A stretch of 64,000 bases of DNA, taken from Halobacterium jilantaiense. Lineage in GTDB: Archaea; Halobacteriota; Halobacteria; Halobacteriales; Halobacteriaceae. Every line of letters begins with the position of its first letter. The first letter of the stretch is position 1. Shown here one piece after another: positions 8,958-17,939 of this stretch. The stretch spans positions 1,771,393 through 1,835,392 of the forward strand of contig NZ_FOJA01000001.1 of NCBI RefSeq assembly GCF_900110535.1, given 5' to 3'. The notes beneath the pieces are model-generated. The model was not told where the DNA came from. It searched no databases and saw nothing but the letters and a program-made list of their open reading frames with translations. A program made the translations under genes and the position numbers.

Positions 8958-9938
8958 CTATCGATCACCGTAGTCTATCCGCGGGTCGAGGATGGTGTAC
9001 GAGATGTCCTCGATGAGATTCCCGATGATTGCCAGGAACACAGTAATCATCGTCGTCGCCAAGACGAGCGTCGTGTCTTGCTCTGTAATCGCCGTGAACG
9101 TCATCATCCCCAGTCCCGGGATGGCGAAAATCTGCTCGATGATGATCGAGCCAGACCAGAAGATGGCGAGCAAGCTACTGACGAAACTCGTCGCGAGCGG
9201 CACTGCTGCCATCCGAAAGACGTGATGGATCATGAGCCGCCACTGGCTCGCTCCTTTCGCCTTCGCGACCTTCACGAACTCTTGGTTCATCTGTTCGATT
9301 GCCTGTGCGCGAGAGTACCGCATCTGCCACGCGAGCGACGCCGTGAGCAGAACGAACATCGGAATCAAGAGTTGCTTGAGGTTCGCAAGTGTCAGCCACC
9401 CTTGGTTCACTGGTATCCCGCTCTGGTAGTACGTCGGAATGAACTCGAACTGCGTCCCTAACACGATGATCAGCACCAGAGCGAACCAGAAGTTCGGAAT
9501 GCTGATTCCGAAGAACCCGATGAACGAACCGAGGTAGTCGGCTTTCGTGTACGGCTTGTAGGCCGAGTACAGCCCGAGCCCGTATCCGAGTAGTGTCGAG
9601 ATGACCAACACGGGAATCGCGTACTGGGCTGTGTACGGCCACGCTTCCGAGATTGCTGACATGACTGATTGCGACCGCGAATCGGACCACCCCCAGTTCA
9701 GCGTCGCCATATTCTTCAGGTAGGTCACGTACTGTTCCGTAACCGGTTCGTTGAGGTTCTGTCGCTCTTGGAAGTCTTCCTTACACTCCTGAGCGTCTCC
9801 GCCTCCGGCCGAACAGCTCATGACGGACTCCATCTGTCCGGCGTTCGGCGAGGCCATGAGAAGCCCGAACGTCAGCGTCAACGCGATCCACATCACGACG
9901 AACGTCCAGAGAACGCGCTTAGCGATGTACCACTTCAT
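8958..9938 (-). CDS. Oligopeptide-type ABC importer permease, OppB/DppB class
   Basis: A 326-residue permease opening MKWYIAKRVLWTF, the standard OppB N-terminus, with six predicted membrane segments. A soluble loop at about residues 35-70 contains two cysteines (MSCSAGGGDAQEC), unusual for this family and lying on the outer face by the usual topology. The EAA loop VKVAKAKGASQWRLMIHHVFRMA is present near residue 225. It pairs with the OppC-type protein encoded immediately downstream. The gap to the upstream binding-protein gene is 28 nt and very AT-rich. Confidence 0.93.
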   Translation of the reverse strand: MKWYIAKRVLWTFVVMWIALTLTFGLLMASPNAGQMESVMSCSAGGGDAQECKEDFQERQNLNEPVTEQYVTYLKNMATLNWGWSDSRSQSVMSAISEAWPYTAQYAIPVLVISTLLGYGLGLYSAYKPYTKADYLGSFIGFFGISIPNFWFALVLIIVLGTQFEFIPTYYQSGIPVNQGWLTLANLKQLLIPMFVLLTASLAWQMRYSRAQAIEQMNQEFVKVAKAKGASQWRLMIHHVFRMAAVPLATSFVSSLLAIFWSGSIIIEQIFAIPGLGMMTFTAITEQDTTLVLATTMITVFLAIIGNLIEDISYTILDPRIDYGDR

Positions 9939-9966
9939 GAAATTTGAAAAATTTGATTTTGCGTGA
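9939..9966 (-). promoter_or_regulatory. AT-rich 28-nt junction between binding-protein and permease genes
   Basis: The spacer contains the near-palindrome AAATTTGAAAAATTT with a run of five A on the plus strand, hence T-runs on the transcribed minus strand. In this GC-rich genome such a stretch could act as a partial terminator or processing site that lets the binding-protein message exceed the permease message. This is an inference from composition and position. Confidence 0.4.
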
Positions 9967-11928
9967 TTACCGGCCGCTCGACCCGTCAGAGAAGTACATG
10001 ATGTCGTGGTTCTGCGTCTCGTAGTAGCTGCTCGCAGGACTCTCTGGAACGTTCTCGACGTTCTTGTTGTACGCGTAGTAGTTGTACGGGTTGTACTCGA
10101 AGATCACTGGCCGCTCCTCGGCGAGGTAATTCAGCATCTCCGTGATCTTCGATTTGGCTGCTTCCCGGCTCTCCGCAGTCTGGGCCTCGTCACGCAGCGT
10201 GGTGAGACTCTTGTCCGGCACGTAGCCGTACGCGTTGAACGACTGGTCTTCACCAAACAGATTCGTAATCGTACTAGCTGGCGTGTTCGGTCCGTAACTG
10301 AACCCGAGCGTGAGCATGAAGTCCCAGGACTGTGCGGACACCGCCTCGTCCCACGGACCCTTGTTGTAGTTGGACGGCTGCCGATTCTCCTCGCCGTACC
10401 CCATCTCACCCGAGAACCCCTTTGCCTTCTGGTTCGCCGAGAAGTAGTTCCCGAGGAGATTCGTCCAGGAAGTCGTGTCCTGCTCCAGTTTGATGCCGAC
10501 CTGCCCGAGGCGCTTTTTCAGATACGACGCACGCAGGTCGTCGGTCTGACCGGACTGATAGACGAGCTTCAGCGTGACCTGTTCGCCGTCCGGCCCGACG
10601 AACTTGTCGCCACTGTAGCCGTAGTCGCTGGACGTTCCTTCCTTGAGCAGTTCGCGGGCCTTGTCCAGTGACCCGGAGAACGATTTCGTATTCTCCGGCG
10701 CGTACGGTCCCCACGTCGGGTGAAGCGTATTTTGCACGCCAGCCCGGCCGTTGAGTAGGTTCTCGACGATGAACTCGTTGTGGTAGATGTGGGCCATCGC
10801 GTGCCGGACTTTCTTGTTCCGGAGCTGACTCCAGCCGTTCGCCCGGTGGTTAATTCCTAGGTAGCCGGACCACGAGCGGTACGGGTTCTTGTACAGCTCG
10901 AGGTTCTTCTTGTCGCGGTACTCTGGGACGTCCGTGGACGGAATGGACGAGCGGTCTATCTCGCCGGCTTTGAGCGCTTCACGGCCCGTACTCGATTTGT
11001 TGAAGTACTGAATGTGGTACTCGTCGAAGAACGGCGCTTCCGCCATCACCTCTGGGACTCGGTCGTCTTCTTTCGCCCACTTCCGCAGGTAGTAGTCCTC
11101 GGCCCGTTCGAAGGCCATAACCGACTGCTGGGACCAGCGCTTGAGGTCCCACGGCCCGAGATTGCCGTTGAACGAGGCTTTCATCACTTCCTCGTCCTGT
11201 TCGAGGCCCTTGGCGTCCTGCTCCTCGACGTACGGCTTCGCGAGTTCTTCCGGAATCGGGAACATTCCCGCGAGCGGTTCGTTGTACGGGAAGAACGGAC
11301 GCGACGCGGGAATCGTCTCCCGAATCGTGTACTTGTCGACTTTCTCGAACTCGATTGGCACTCTGTCTTCGCCGACGTGGAAGAGGTGGCTGTACGTGAA
11401 CGCCGACCAGTCCGGCCGCCAGAGGTTCTCGATGTTCCAGAGGTAGTCGTCAGCCGTTAGCTGTCCGTATCCTTCGCCGTACTGGAGGTTGTCTCGGAGC
11501 GTAACTTCGATTTCGTTGACGGGCTGTTTCACCGAGAAGTCCTCGAACCACAGTGGCAGGATGTCCTCGTACGCCTCCCCTTTTCGCGTGAACCCACCGT
11601 CCAGCACCTGCTCGACGCGGTCGCTCGTTTCGCCGTCGCCGATGCGGAACGCGTTCAGGCCGTTGGTCGTGCCCGTCGATGCGGTTCTGAACGTCCCGCC
11701 GCTCGGGATGTTCTCTTGCTGCATCGTCGTGTTGCTGGATTCCGACGTTTCGTCACCTGGCTCGGTCGTCGACGACTGCGAACTGCCGTCACCGAGACAA
11801 CCTGCAGTACTCGCTGCGACGCTCGTCGCACCGAGGTACTTCAGCACATCTCGCCGTGACGAACTGCTTTCCGTGTCGGCTAGCTTTTCGATGAGTGAGA
11901 TGCTCTCACTCTTGTCTCCGTGTGGCAT
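9967..11928 (-). CDS. Tat-exported lipoprotein substrate-binding protein of peptide-type ABC importer
   Basis: A 653-residue solute-binding protein of the OppA/DppA family. The N-terminus has a twin-arginine motif (R25-R26, SRRDVLKYLG) followed by a lipobox (TAGC, C44), then a Ser/Thr/Glu-rich tether, the normal haloarchaeal architecture for lipid-anchored receptors exported folded by Tat. The OppA fold follows, for example FRTASTGTTNGLNAFRIGDG and the LKAGEIDRSSIP segment. I use the ATG at 11928 rather than an upstream in-frame start at 11988, because a strong TATA box sits 27 nt before 11928 and the longer form would bury the signal. First gene of the operon. The exact ligand cannot be read from sequence; 653 residues is long for a dipeptide receptor. 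Confidence 0.92.
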   Translation of the reverse strand: MPHGDKSESISLIEKLADTESSSSRRDVLKYLGATSVAASTAGCLGDGSSQSSTTEPGDETSESSNTTMQQENIPSGGTFRTASTGTTNGLNAFRIGDGETSDRVEQVLDGGFTRKGEAYEDILPLWFEDFSVKQPVNEIEVTLRDNLQYGEGYGQLTADDYLWNIENLWRPDWSAFTYSHLFHVGEDRVPIEFEKVDKYTIRETIPASRPFFPYNEPLAGMFPIPEELAKPYVEEQDAKGLEQDEEVMKASFNGNLGPWDLKRWSQQSVMAFERAEDYYLRKWAKEDDRVPEVMAEAPFFDEYHIQYFNKSSTGREALKAGEIDRSSIPSTDVPEYRDKKNLELYKNPYRSWSGYLGINHRANGWSQLRNKKVRHAMAHIYHNEFIVENLLNGRAGVQNTLHPTWGPYAPENTKSFSGSLDKARELLKEGTSSDYGYSGDKFVGPDGEQVTLKLVYQSGQTDDLRASYLKKRLGQVGIKLEQDTTSWTNLLGNYFSANQKAKGFSGEMGYGEENRQPSNYNKGPWDEAVSAQSWDFMLTLGFSYGPNTPASTITNLFGEDQSFNAYGYVPDKSLTTLRDEAQTAESREAAKSKITEMLNYLAEERPVIFEYNPYNYYAYNKNVENVPESPASSYYETQNHDIMYFSDGSSGR

Positions 11929-11950
11929 GGCACACACATACAAGAGGCAG

Positions 11951-11966
11951 TATATATATTTTAATA
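11951..11966 (-). promoter_or_regulatory. TATA box of the first peptide-importer operon
   Basis: The plus strand reads TATATATATTTTAATA; on the minus strand this gives an extended TATA element centred about 27 nt upstream of the ATG at 11928, predicting a leaderless mRNA. It is among the strongest AT-rich promoter-like elements in the window. Confidence 0.65.
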
Positions 11967-12211
11967 CACAACTGAGCGACTGAGACAACGAAGAAAAATG
12001 AAAAATAGTTTTTCAATCGACGACTAGTGGTTTGTCACCTGAACTGTATCGTCACCAACATCCCTCCCTTCCCGCAGGCTGACGCCCTGAGCCCGCCCTA
12101 GTGGGCTAGCACCGCGACGCAGGTCCCCTCGACCCACAGCCAGCACTCACGACAGGAATCACACGCCCCAGCGTCACTAATTATCACAGTACGAACGCAC
12201 CACTCGACCGA
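11967..12211. other. Gene-free spacer between hef and the first importer operon
   Basis: No credible ORF. Contents: a perfect small inverted repeat GAAAAATAGTTTTTC at 12000-12014, and a hairpin-forming AGCCCGC/GTGGGCT at 12090-12107. The left part (to about 12020) is AT-rich like the operon it precedes; the right part is GC-rich. Neither tRNA nor a known RNA fold was recognised. Hef's terminator would lie here, but no clear T-run follows its stop codon. Confidence 0.5.
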
Positions 12212-14674
12212 CTACGGCTGGTACGCCGTCCCGACGACCTCCCGGATGCGCTCGGCGGTGACGCCACCCACGCCATCTGCCGCCGTGAGGTCGTCCTCAC
12301 TGGCCGTCATCACGGCCTCCACGCTCCCGAACTCGTCGAGCAGCGAGCGCGCGGTCACCGGCCCGATGTCCGCAATCGACGACACGACGTACTCCTGCTG
12401 CTCGCCGAGGGTCTTCGCGGCTTTCTCGCCGTGCGCGCTCACCTCGCGGTCGTTTTCGGTCTGCTCGCGCTCCGCGATGGTCTCGACCATCTCGGCGGTG
12501 TCGTCCTCGCTTCTGGTGTGGACGACGCTGACGCCCCAGTCCACCGCCAGCGACGCCAGTGCGGCCCGAATCGCGTTCGGGTGGACGTTCCGCTCGGCGT
12601 AGAGGTCGCCGTCCCCCTCCAGCAGCAGGACGGGCCGCGTGTAGTGCCGCGTGAGGTCCTTGGCCTGCTCGAAGATGGAGCGGTCGCCGCCGAGCAGCGT
12701 GTCCATGAAGTCGCCGTGGGACTTCCGCTCGACGGCCACGCGGTCCGAGAGCACGTAGTCACCGACCGAGAGCGTCTCCAGGCGCGTCTCGACGCCCTCG
12801 CGCTTCGAGAGTTCGCGAGCGATGTTCGAGTCGAGTTCGCGCTGGTCGACCACCACCTCGACCGTCTCGCCGCCGTCGCTGCTCGCGCGCGCCGCCACGC
12901 CCTCGTCGTCCTCGCTCGCCTCGACATCCTCGGGGTCCGGCGCGTCGAACTCGCTCAGCCCGACCTGGCCGTCGTCACCGCCGTCCGCGCTCGTCTCGCT
13001 CCCCTCACCGCTTCCGTTTGCCGCCGTCGGCTGCTCGGTGTCGTCGCCGGCGGACCCAGACGCTGCCTCCTCGGCACCGCCGTCCTCGTCGGCGAACTCG
13101 TCGAGGGCCTGCTGGCTGCCGCCCAGCTCCGTCTCCAGCTCGTCGGCGAGACCCTTCAGCTCGCGGAGCTCGTCCTCCATCTCCTGCTCGCGCCGCCGGC
13201 TTATCCAGAAGTACGCCTCGTCGCGAGTGTCCTCGGCCATCAACACGACGACCTTTCCCTCGGTCTGCCGGCCGGTCCGTCCCTTCCGCTGGACCGACCG
13301 AATCGCTGTGGGCACGGGCTCGAAGAACAGCACCAAATCGACCTCGGGCACGTCGAGGCCCTCCTCGGCGACGCTCGTGGAGACCAGCACCTCGAACTCG
13401 CCGCTCCGGAAGTCGTCGAGGGTCTCGCGCTGTTCTTTTTGTGTCATCCCATCCGAGCCGTCGGCGTCGCCCTGCCCGACGAACCGCCGCGTCTCGAAGT
13501 GCTCGCCGAGGAACTCGGTGAGGGCTTCCGCGGTGTCGCGGGACTCCGTGAACACGATGACGCGGTCCCCGCCCTCGATGCCCAGCGTCTCCGCCAGCAG
13601 CATCCGGGCCTTCCGGAACTTCGGGTGGAGGCCGTCGAAGGCGTCGGCCGTCCGCATCGCCTGCTTGACCTTCGGCTCGCTCACGAGGCGCTGGCTCGCC
13701 TTCGACGCCCCCGAGGAGTTCGCGGCGTTCCGCTGGCGCTCGAAGTACCGGCGCACCGACTCGACGCTCTGCGTCTCGACGAGTTCGACGGCGCGCTTGA
13801 GCTTCATCACCTCCGCGTGGACCGACATGCCTTGGTAGCCGTCGCTGTCGTCGTTGTCGATGAGCTGCTGGAGGCGCGCGCGAATCTTGTTCAGGTCCTT
13901 CTGGCTGATGTCGGGACTGGACGCCTTCGTCACGCCGAGGTCCCGGAGCTTCTCTAGACGGTCTTCGATGACCTCGTTGATTGCGTCCCGGATTTCGAGG
14001 ACGTCGTCGGGGAGCGTGATGCGCTCCCACTGCACGTCCGTGTCGTAGGTGTGCTCGCCGACGTCCGCGTCGTCCTCGGTCATCACCTCGACGTTCCCCA
14101 CGCCGAGGTTCTCGCAGACGGTCCGAATCTCCTCCTCGTTCCCGCCGGGCGAGGCGGACATCGCCGTCACCAGCGGGTCGGCAGCGTCGGCGTGGTAGCG
14201 CTCCGCGATGTACGTGTACGCGTAGTCGCCGGTCGCTCGGTGGCACTCGTCGAACGTGCAGTGGACCACGTCCCGCAGACTGATGCGGCCGCCCACGAGG
14301 TCGTTCTCCACGACCTGCGGCGTCGCCACGACCACGCGAGCGTCCGTCCACATCTCCTCGCGGTCGTCGGGCCGCGTCTCCCCAGTGAACACGACGACCT
14401 CGTCGTCCGGCACGGTCAGCGCTTCCCGGTAGAACGCGGCGTGCTGCTCGACCAGCGGCTTCGTCGGTGCCAACAGCAGTGACTTCCCCGCGAGGTCCGC
14501 CTCCAGCCGGTACGCCGTCACCAGCAGGCTCACCGTCGTCTTCCCCAGGCCCGTCGGCAGACAGACGAGCGTGTGGCCCTGCCGCGCCGCCGCTGCCAGC
14601 CGGAGCTGGTACTGGCGGGCCTCGATGACGTCCGGTGTCAGCATCGGGTGGTCGACGTACCCCGTCTCCGTCAT
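12212..14674 (-). CDS. hef: Hef: fused SF2 helicase and XPF/ERCC4 nuclease
   Basis: An 820-residue protein with both halves of archaeal Hef, which processes stalled forks and cross-links (FANCM/XPF relative). N-terminal helicase: Walker A PTGLGKTT, DECH box, SASPGG, and GRTGR motif VI by residue 470. A Gly/Glu/Asp-rich linker spans about 520-610. The nuclease core shows VDQRELDSNI, then VGDYVLSDRVAVERKS containing the ERK active-site residues, then FMDTLLGGDR. Tandem HhH elements at the C-terminus (IADIGPVTARSLLDEFGS, GVGGVTAERIREV) complete the nuclease. A CCTTAACC TATA-like element is centred 28 nt upstream of the ATG. Confidence 0.96.
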   Translation of the reverse strand: MTETGYVDHPMLTPDVIEARQYQLRLAAAARQGHTLVCLPTGLGKTTVSLLVTAYRLEADLAGKSLLLAPTKPLVEQHAAFYREALTVPDDEVVVFTGETRPDDREEMWTDARVVVATPQVVENDLVGGRISLRDVVHCTFDECHRATGDYAYTYIAERYHADAADPLVTAMSASPGGNEEEIRTVCENLGVGNVEVMTEDDADVGEHTYDTDVQWERITLPDDVLEIRDAINEVIEDRLEKLRDLGVTKASSPDISQKDLNKIRARLQQLIDNDDSDGYQGMSVHAEVMKLKRAVELVETQSVESVRRYFERQRNAANSSGASKASQRLVSEPKVKQAMRTADAFDGLHPKFRKARMLLAETLGIEGGDRVIVFTESRDTAEALTEFLGEHFETRRFVGQGDADGSDGMTQKEQRETLDDFRSGEFEVLVSTSVAEEGLDVPEVDLVLFFEPVPTAIRSVQRKGRTGRQTEGKVVVLMAEDTRDEAYFWISRRREQEMEDELRELKGLADELETELGGSQQALDEFADEDGGAEEAASGSAGDDTEQPTAANGSGEGSETSADGGDDGQVGLSEFDAPDPEDVEASEDDEGVAARASSDGGETVEVVVDQRELDSNIARELSKREGVETRLETLSVGDYVLSDRVAVERKSHGDFMDTLLGGDRSIFEQAKDLTRHYTRPVLLLEGDGDLYAERNVHPNAIRAALASLAVDWGVSVVHTRSEDDTAEMVETIAEREQTENDREVSAHGEKAAKTLGEQQEYVVSSIADIGPVTARSLLDEFGSVEAVMTASEDDLTAADGVGGVTAERIREVVGTAYQP

Positions 14675-14698
14675 TCGACGACGGATACGTCGCTCTCG

Positions 14699-14706
14699 CG
14701 GTTAAG
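14699..14706 (-). promoter_or_regulatory. TATA-like element of hef
   Basis: CCTTAACC on the minus strand, centred about 28 nt above the hef ATG at 14674, in the short gap after the dolichol-kinase-like gene. Spacing supports a leaderless start. Confidence 0.5.
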
Positions 14707-14733
14707 GCTTCGCGTAGCAGGGTGAAAGTAGAT

Positions 14734-15297
14734 TCAGAGCACGGCCAACACCGCCCACATCGCCACGCCCGCACCCAGCGGAATGGTCGCGTTGTCGTCG
14801 ACGACGTACCCGCGAACCACGGGCGTCGCGCCGTCCGCGAGCGTCGCCGCGAGCGCGCCCGCGACGGCCGGAAGGAGCGGGACGTCCAGCAGCCCCGCGA
14901 TGGCCAGACAGATGCCGAACGTCGCCAGCAGCACCCACCCCGGTTTCATGCCGAGGCCGCTACTCCCCGAGAGCAGCCCGCTGGCGGGGTCGCCGAGCGC
15001 CAGCATCAGCATCGCCGGGACGGCGATGGTGGGGTCGAACAGCCACGCCGTCACCGTCCACGAGAACGTGTACAGCGCGTACCCCGCGACGTTCTCCTGC
15101 TCGTACTCCCGGGTCAGTCGGTCGTACACCCACCAGGAGACGTGACCGTACAGCCGCAGTACTTCGAGAACCGCGGCTAGAACCGACGCCGCAATCATGA
15201 ACCACTTGACCGCCGTCCACGACACCACGCTCGCGAGAAACGCGCCGGGGACGACTGCACCGCTGGCGTGGACGAGCCGGCGGTCGAGTTCGCTCAC
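14734..15297 (-). CDS. Dolichol kinase-like / CTP-dependent lipid kinase family membrane protein
   Basis: A 187-residue membrane protein with about six hydrophobic segments and the conserved ALGDPASGLLSG motif near residue 105, which resembles the CTP-binding motif of the dolichol kinase and phosphatidate cytidylyltransferase superfamily. In archaea such proteins may phosphorylate isoprenoid alcohols (for example dolichol or geranylgeraniol) with CTP. GTG start overlaps the glyS stop by four bases, so the two are co-transcribed. Length is shorter than eukaryotic dolichol kinase. Substrate unassigned. Confidence 0.7.
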   Translation of the reverse strand: MSELDRRLVHASGAVVPGAFLASVVSWTAVKWFMIAASVLAAVLEVLRLYGHVSWWVYDRLTREYEQENVAGYALYTFSWTVTAWLFDPTIAVPAMLMLALGDPASGLLSGSSGLGMKPGWVLLATFGICLAIAGLLDVPLLPAVAGALAATLADGATPVVRGYVVDDNATIPLGAGVAMWAVLAVL

Positions 15298-17024
15298 AGC
15301 TCTTCGAAGGAGACCTCGCCGTCCCGCAGCGAACCCAGCAGCTCCGCGAGCCCGTCGAGTTCGACGCGGGTCTGGTCGGTGGTGTCGCGGTCGCGGAGCG
15401 TCACCGTGCCGTCTTCCAGCCCCTCGTAGTCGACGGTGACGCAGTACGGCGTCCCGACCTCGTCCTGCCGGCGGTACCGGCGGCCGATGTTCCCGGAGTC
15501 GTCGTAGGTCACGGCCAGCCCCGCCTCGCGCAGGTCGGCGGCGAGGTCACGCGCGGTCTCGCCCATGCCGTCCTTGTCCATCAGCGGGAACACGCCCACG
15601 GTGGTCGGCGCGACCTCGGCGGGCAGCCGCAGCACGTCCCGGGTCTCGCCGTCGACCTCGTCGGTGTCGTAGCGGTGCGCGAGCACCGTGTAGACGGCGC
15701 GGCCGACGCCGAACGCCGGCTCGACGACGTGCGGGACGATGTGTCGGCCGGACTCGGTCTCCTCGGCGACCTCGAAGCCCGTCTTCTCGGCCGGAATCAT
15801 GTACTCCTCACCGTCGACCTCGACGGTCACCGTATCGTCGTCGAACGCCGACCGGTCGCGGGCGGCGAGGTCGGCGAGCGCGTCAGCAACGTCTGCCGCG
15901 TCCCCGCCGAACTCCGGCCCGAGGTACGACATCTCGGGGTCGACGGTCGCGCGCTCGACGGTCTTCGGCTCGTCGTACGCCTGGAACACGGTGAAGTTGT
16001 CGTCGGCGTGCTTCTCGTGCTTCGAGAGGTCGTAGTCCGTCCGGGACGCGACGCCCTCCAGTTCCACCCAGTCGCCGCCGACCTCGCCCTCGGCGTCCCA
16101 GCAGTCCGAGGCGTAGTGTGCGAGTTCGCCCGGGAGGTGCTGGCGGAACCGGAACCGGTCCATGTCCACGCCCACGCGCTCGAACCACTGCTTCGACCGC
16201 GCGAGGAAGTACGCCACCCACTCGCCCGCGACGACGCCCTCGTCGAGCGCCTCGTGGGGGGTCAGGTGGACGTACTCCTCGCCGTCGGCCTGCTGCGCCT
16301 CGACGGGGTACAGCGGCAGCTCCACGTCCGCCACCCGGTCGAGGTCCGGCCCCTCACTCTCCGGGTCCACGAAGTGCTCGAGCTCGGCCATCGTGAACTC
16401 GCGGGTCCGCAGCAGCGCGTTCCGCGGCGAAATCTCGTTCCGGTAGCCCGTTCCGACCTGCGCCACGCCGAACGGCAGCTGGTTCCGCGCGTACTCCTTG
16501 AGCCGCGGGAACTCCGTGAACATCCCCTGTGCGGTCTCCGGCCGCAGGAAGCCGGCCTGCCCCGACCCCGGCCCGATGGTCGTCTCGAACATGAGGTTGA
16601 AGCCCTCTACGGGCTGGCCGACCAGCGACGCTCCGCAGTCCGGGCAGACGAGGTCGTGCTCGGCGATGAGGTCTTCGACCTCCCCGGTCGGCACGGACTC
16701 GGCGTCCTCCACGTCCGTGTTGTCCTCGACGACGTGGTCCGCCCGGTGGCTCTCGCCGCACTCCGGGCACTCCACGAGCATGTCGTCGAAGTCGTCGAGG
16801 TGACCCGACGCCCGGAACACCGGCTCCGGCGTCACTGTCGGCGAATCGATCTCCATGTTGCCCTCGCGGGTGACGAACCGGTCCCGCCACGTCTCCTCGA
16901 CGTTCCGCTTGAGCGCCGCGCCCTCCGGGCCGTACGTGTAGAACCCCGCGACACCGCCGTACGCCTCGTTCGCCTGAAAGAAGAACCCGCGGCGGCGCGC
17001 GAGCTCACTCAGCTCCTCACTCAT
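15294..17024 (-). CDS. glyS: Glycyl-tRNA synthetase (class II, archaeal type)
   Basis: A 576-residue class II synthetase attaching glycine to tRNA-Gly. The family block FLRPETAQGMFTEFPRL and the class II motif 2 region YRNEISPRNALLRTREF are present, with motif 3 near GVGRAVYTVL. An inserted zinc-type element has CPECGESH and CPDCGAS pairs near residues 85 and 135. The C-terminal anticodon-binding domain runs from about 460. Its ATG overlaps the upstream CBS gene by 8 nt, and its stop overlaps the dolichol-kinase-like gene; a three-gene unit. Confidence 0.97.
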   Translation of the reverse strand: MSEELSELARRRGFFFQANEAYGGVAGFYTYGPEGAALKRNVEETWRDRFVTREGNMEIDSPTVTPEPVFRASGHLDDFDDMLVECPECGESHRADHVVEDNTDVEDAESVPTGEVEDLIAEHDLVCPDCGASLVGQPVEGFNLMFETTIGPGSGQAGFLRPETAQGMFTEFPRLKEYARNQLPFGVAQVGTGYRNEISPRNALLRTREFTMAELEHFVDPESEGPDLDRVADVELPLYPVEAQQADGEEYVHLTPHEALDEGVVAGEWVAYFLARSKQWFERVGVDMDRFRFRQHLPGELAHYASDCWDAEGEVGGDWVELEGVASRTDYDLSKHEKHADDNFTVFQAYDEPKTVERATVDPEMSYLGPEFGGDAADVADALADLAARDRSAFDDDTVTVEVDGEEYMIPAEKTGFEVAEETESGRHIVPHVVEPAFGVGRAVYTVLAHRYDTDEVDGETRDVLRLPAEVAPTTVGVFPLMDKDGMGETARDLAADLREAGLAVTYDDSGNIGRRYRRQDEVGTPYCVTVDYEGLEDGTVTLRDRDTTDQTRVELDGLAELLGSLRDGEVSFEEL

Positions 17025-17874
17025 CGGTCAGCGCAGTGAGGAGGTCGACGTCCCGAACGATGCCGACGAGCTCGTCGCCGGACACCAGCGGAATCTGTTC
17101 GATGTCCTTGCTCAGCATCGTCTGCGCAGCCTCCCGGGCCTTCCGCTTGCCGGTCACCGTCACCACGTCCTCGGTCATGAACCCACGAACCGGCTCCGCG
17201 GGAATCTGGACGTTCCGCGTCGGCAGGTAGCGGCTCCCCACCGCCTTGATGGACTCCCACTTCCAGTCGTCGTCGTCGGCGGCCATCGAGTCGCCCGTCT
17301 TGTCCTCGCCCTCGACGACTCGGGCGACTTCGAGGATGTCGACCTCCGTCAGCACGCCCGCCATGTCGCCCTCGTCGCCCAGCACCACCGAGTACGGGAC
17401 CTGCGCGTACGAGATTTCGCGCTCCGCCACCGGCAGCGGCGTCCCCTCGTAGGTCGTGTTCACGTCGCGTCGCGCGAGCCCGCCGACCTCCGTGTCGCCG
17501 TCGGCCTGCCCGTCCGCGATGGCACGCACCACGTCGGTCACGGTCACGATCCCCTCGAGGTGGTCGTCCTCGACCACGGGCACGCGACGCGTCCTCGCAT
17601 CGACCATCAGCGACGCCACCTCGGGAATCGTCGTGTCGCTGGTCGTCGTCGGGACGTCACGCATCAACAGCGCGAGCTGGTCCTCCTCCGGCCGCTCGAT
17701 GAGGTCGTTCCGAGAGATGAGGCCGCGGTACTGCTCGCCGTCCTCGCCCGGCTTCACCACGGGCACGGAAGAGAACGCCCGTTCCTGGAGGTATTCGAGG
17801 ATGTCGTCCCGCGTCCCCGGCAGCTCGACCGTCACCACGTCCGACCGGGGCGTCATCGCGTCAGCGACGTTCAT
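17017..17874 (-). CDS. Protein with four CBS domains
   Basis: A 285-residue protein consisting of two CBS pairs: residues about 3-120 (MNVADAMTPRSDVVTV ... VTDVVRAIADG) and about 130-280 (including FMTEDVVTVTGKRKAREAAQTMLSKD). CBS pairs sense adenosyl nucleotides and no effector domain is fused, so it probably acts as a stand-alone regulator. ATG at 17874 gives the classic CBS N-terminus; an in-frame ATG at 17895 would add MGAHHVG and cannot be excluded. The stop overlaps glyS by 8 nt. Upstream gap to the next gene is 65 nt. Confidence 0.88.
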   Translation of the reverse strand: MNVADAMTPRSDVVTVELPGTRDDILEYLQERAFSSVPVVKPGEDGEQYRGLISRNDLIERPEEDQLALLMRDVPTTTSDTTIPEVASLMVDARTRRVPVVEDDHLEGIVTVTDVVRAIADGQADGDTEVGGLARRDVNTTYEGTPLPVAEREISYAQVPYSVVLGDEGDMAGVLTEVDILEVARVVEGEDKTGDSMAADDDDWKWESIKAVGSRYLPTRNVQIPAEPVRGFMTEDVVTVTGKRKAREAAQTMLSKDIEQIPLVSGDELVGIVRDVDLLTALTDE

Positions 17875-17939
17875 ACCGACGTGGTGGGCCCCCATCCATT
17901 TGTAGGCTACGACACCGCGTTCCACCGATTCGCGGCCGC

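Noticed and set aside
12061-12110. Hairpin in the hef/importer spacer as a tRNA or transposon end
   Set aside because: Only one stem is evident, with no cloverleaf arms, anticodon loop or CCA-side stem; no transposase nearby.
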